Source: Deltaproteobacteria bacterium (GTDB taxonomy: Bacteria > Desulfobacterota > Syntrophia > Syntrophales > UBA2210). Taken from it: DNA of 16,583 bases. The stretch is taken from NCBI GenBank assembly GCA_016935935.1, contig JAFGPZ010000053.1, positions 1 to 16,583 of the forward strand, written 5' to 3'. Below the pieces are notes generated by a model, which ran no database searches, had not been told where the DNA came from, and worked only from the letters and a program-made list of their open reading frames with translations. This document shows, piece after piece, positions 15,947-16,583 of the stretch (its first letter is position 1; each line of letters starts with the position of its first letter). The position numbers and the translations under genes were made by a program.

Positions 15947-16035
15947 TGTCATTTCGAAGAAGTCTTAACGACTGAGAAATCTTAGCAAAGTAACATTTTA
16001 AAAATACAAGATTTCTCCCTGCGGTCGAAATGACA
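15947..16035. repeat. Palindromic dispersed element (REP/MITE-like)
   Basis: Two nested inverted repeats span 89 bp: TGTCATTTCGA (15947-15957) with TCGAAATGACA (16025-16035), and GAGAAATCTT (15974-15983) with AAGATTTCTC (16008-16017). The composite resembles a palindromic repeat I recall as scattered through many deltaproteobacterial and other anaerobe genomes. It encodes nothing, and its centre is AT-rich. It lies 42 bp after the truncated array end. Confidence 0.75.
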
Positions 16036-16082
16036 GGAGGATGGTCGAAATGACAGGAGGATGGTCGAAATGACAGGAGGAT
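16023..16082. repeat. Three 20-bp tandem repeats extending the right arm of the palindromic element
   Basis: The unit GGTCGAAATGACAGGAGGAT occurs three times without mismatch (16023, 16043, 16063), and a degraded start (GGTAATGACGATAAGG) follows. The unit contains the outer arm of the palindromic element, so it probably arose by local slippage or partial duplication of that arm. Confidence 0.9.
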
Positions 16083-16298
16083 GGTAATGACGATAAGGCA
16101 ATAGTCAAAGCGACAAGGTAATGACCGAAATAGCATAACAAAGGTCGAGGTGATACTTCTTGAATAACGCGGGGAAAAATCGGAAATCAATTGAGACGGG
16201 ATTCTTTCTGAAAATGAAAATCAACCATAGAATGAATGACTTTCACGGATTTGGAGAATAGTCAGACGGGGTAAATTCACGGCGGAGCTGACCCGGGA
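16083..16298. other. Non-coding stretch with no recognisable feature
   Basis: About 216 bases follow the tandem repeats. The first 60 contain loose echoes of the repeat (AATGAC..., AAGG). The remainder has no convincing ORF, terminator, RNA gene or promoter that I can support. Confidence 0.6.
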
Positions 16299-16394
16299 GC
16301 TACAGCCTCCCCGCCCTCTTCAGGGCATCCTTAAAGGAGCGGTAAAACGCCTCGTTGTCGGCAATCCCGCGCTCTATGACAACACCGGTGTCGC
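16299..16394. repeat. Right copy of the 96-bp direct repeat flanking the CRISPR-Cas locus
   Basis: This is the partner of 709-804: same orientation, no gaps, 88 of 96 positions identical by my count. On the minus strand it encodes the tail DTGVVIERGIADNEAFYRSF then KDALKRAGRL and stops at the same TAG. Similarity ends abruptly at 16394, where the DnaB-like coding sequence takes over in a different frame. Confidence 0.85.
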
Positions 16395-16583
16395 AGGCGC
16401 AATATTAGCCTCAGAAAAAAAGTGGAAAGCAGGTTCGTAGAGCAATGAAACCTTTCCGAGGCCGCCGTTTATGTTTTTTCTAATAATACACTCGAAAACC
16501 TGTTTCTCGTCCTCGACATCATTGTAGATCTCTTCGCAGTGGAGGAACGACACCACATCGGCATATTCGGTAATGCTTTCCCA
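16374..16583 (-). CDS. C-terminal end of a DnaB-family replicative helicase (partial)
   Basis: The minus strand is open from the right edge for 69 residues to a stop at 16374-16376. ESITEYADVVSFLHCEEIYND, then FECIIRKNINGGLGKVSLLY, follows the end of DnaB: GSIEQDADxxxFLxRxExY, then xIIxKxRNGxxGxVxLxF. This is the last part of the RecA-like ATPase domain, which unwinds DNA at the replication fork. The normal end would be near FHFFSEA. The last dozen codons (NIAPATPVLS) run into the flanking direct repeat in a different frame, so the natural C-terminus was probably replaced. It could be a phage- or plasmid-type helicase or a remnant; most of the gene lies outside the window. Confidence 0.55.
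   Translation of the reverse strand, partial: WESITEYADVVSFLHCEEIYNDVEDEKQVFECIIRKNINGGLGKVSLLYEPAFHFFSEANIAPATPVLS

Overview
The window is dominated by one complete type III CRISPR-Cas locus, all on the + strand. It lies between a gamma-class carbonic anhydrase gene on the left and the C-terminal end of a DnaB-like helicase gene on the minus strand at the right edge. It looks bacterial: Shine-Dalgarno sites are strong, genes are tightly packed, and a palindromic TGTCATTTCGA...TCGAAATGACA dispersed repeat of a kind I associate with Deltaproteobacteria/Desulfobacterota and some other anaerobes is present. I cannot place the organism further. GC looks uneven by eye: the carbonic anhydrase, cas6, RT, cas1 and cas2 genes are GC-richer than the block from cmr1 to the membrane protein gene.

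Layout. 1-690: tail of an unknown gene, then a Cam-type gamma carbonic anhydrase. 691-1178: non-coding or degenerate DNA with a 96-bp repeat that recurs at 16299-16394, a candidate promoter and an inverted repeat. 1179-9916: cas6, cmr1, a cmr6-like RAMP gene, csx11 (Cas10-like large subunit), cmr4, cmr5 and a Cas5/Cmr3-like RAMP gene, touching or overlapping. 9913-10698: a two-helix membrane-anchored protein of unknown function. 10711-13015: reverse transcriptase, cas1, cas2. 13016-13214: leader. 13215-15904: CRISPR array with 35 full 37-bp repeats, a 19-bp truncated last repeat, and 35 spacers. 15905-16298: palindromic dispersed element, a 20-bp tandem repeat and featureless sequence. 16299-16583: second copy of the flanking repeat and the DnaB-like fragment.

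How the genes fit together. Cas6 should cut the array transcript to leave an 8-nt ATTGCGAC 5' handle. Csx11, the Cmr-like RAMP proteins and Cmr5 should form the effector. In the large subunit the cyclase GGDD motif is replaced by SPTL while the HD motif is kept. That fits subtype III-C, with no expected cyclic-oligoadenylate signal. No CARF or SAVED effector is visible, and a membrane protein occupies the accessory position instead. The RT, Cas1 and Cas2 form an adaptation module able in principle to take spacers from RNA. RT and Cas1 look like a fusion split by one base. Two spacers are antisense to a ribosome-binding site plus start codon, as expected for an RNA-targeting array.
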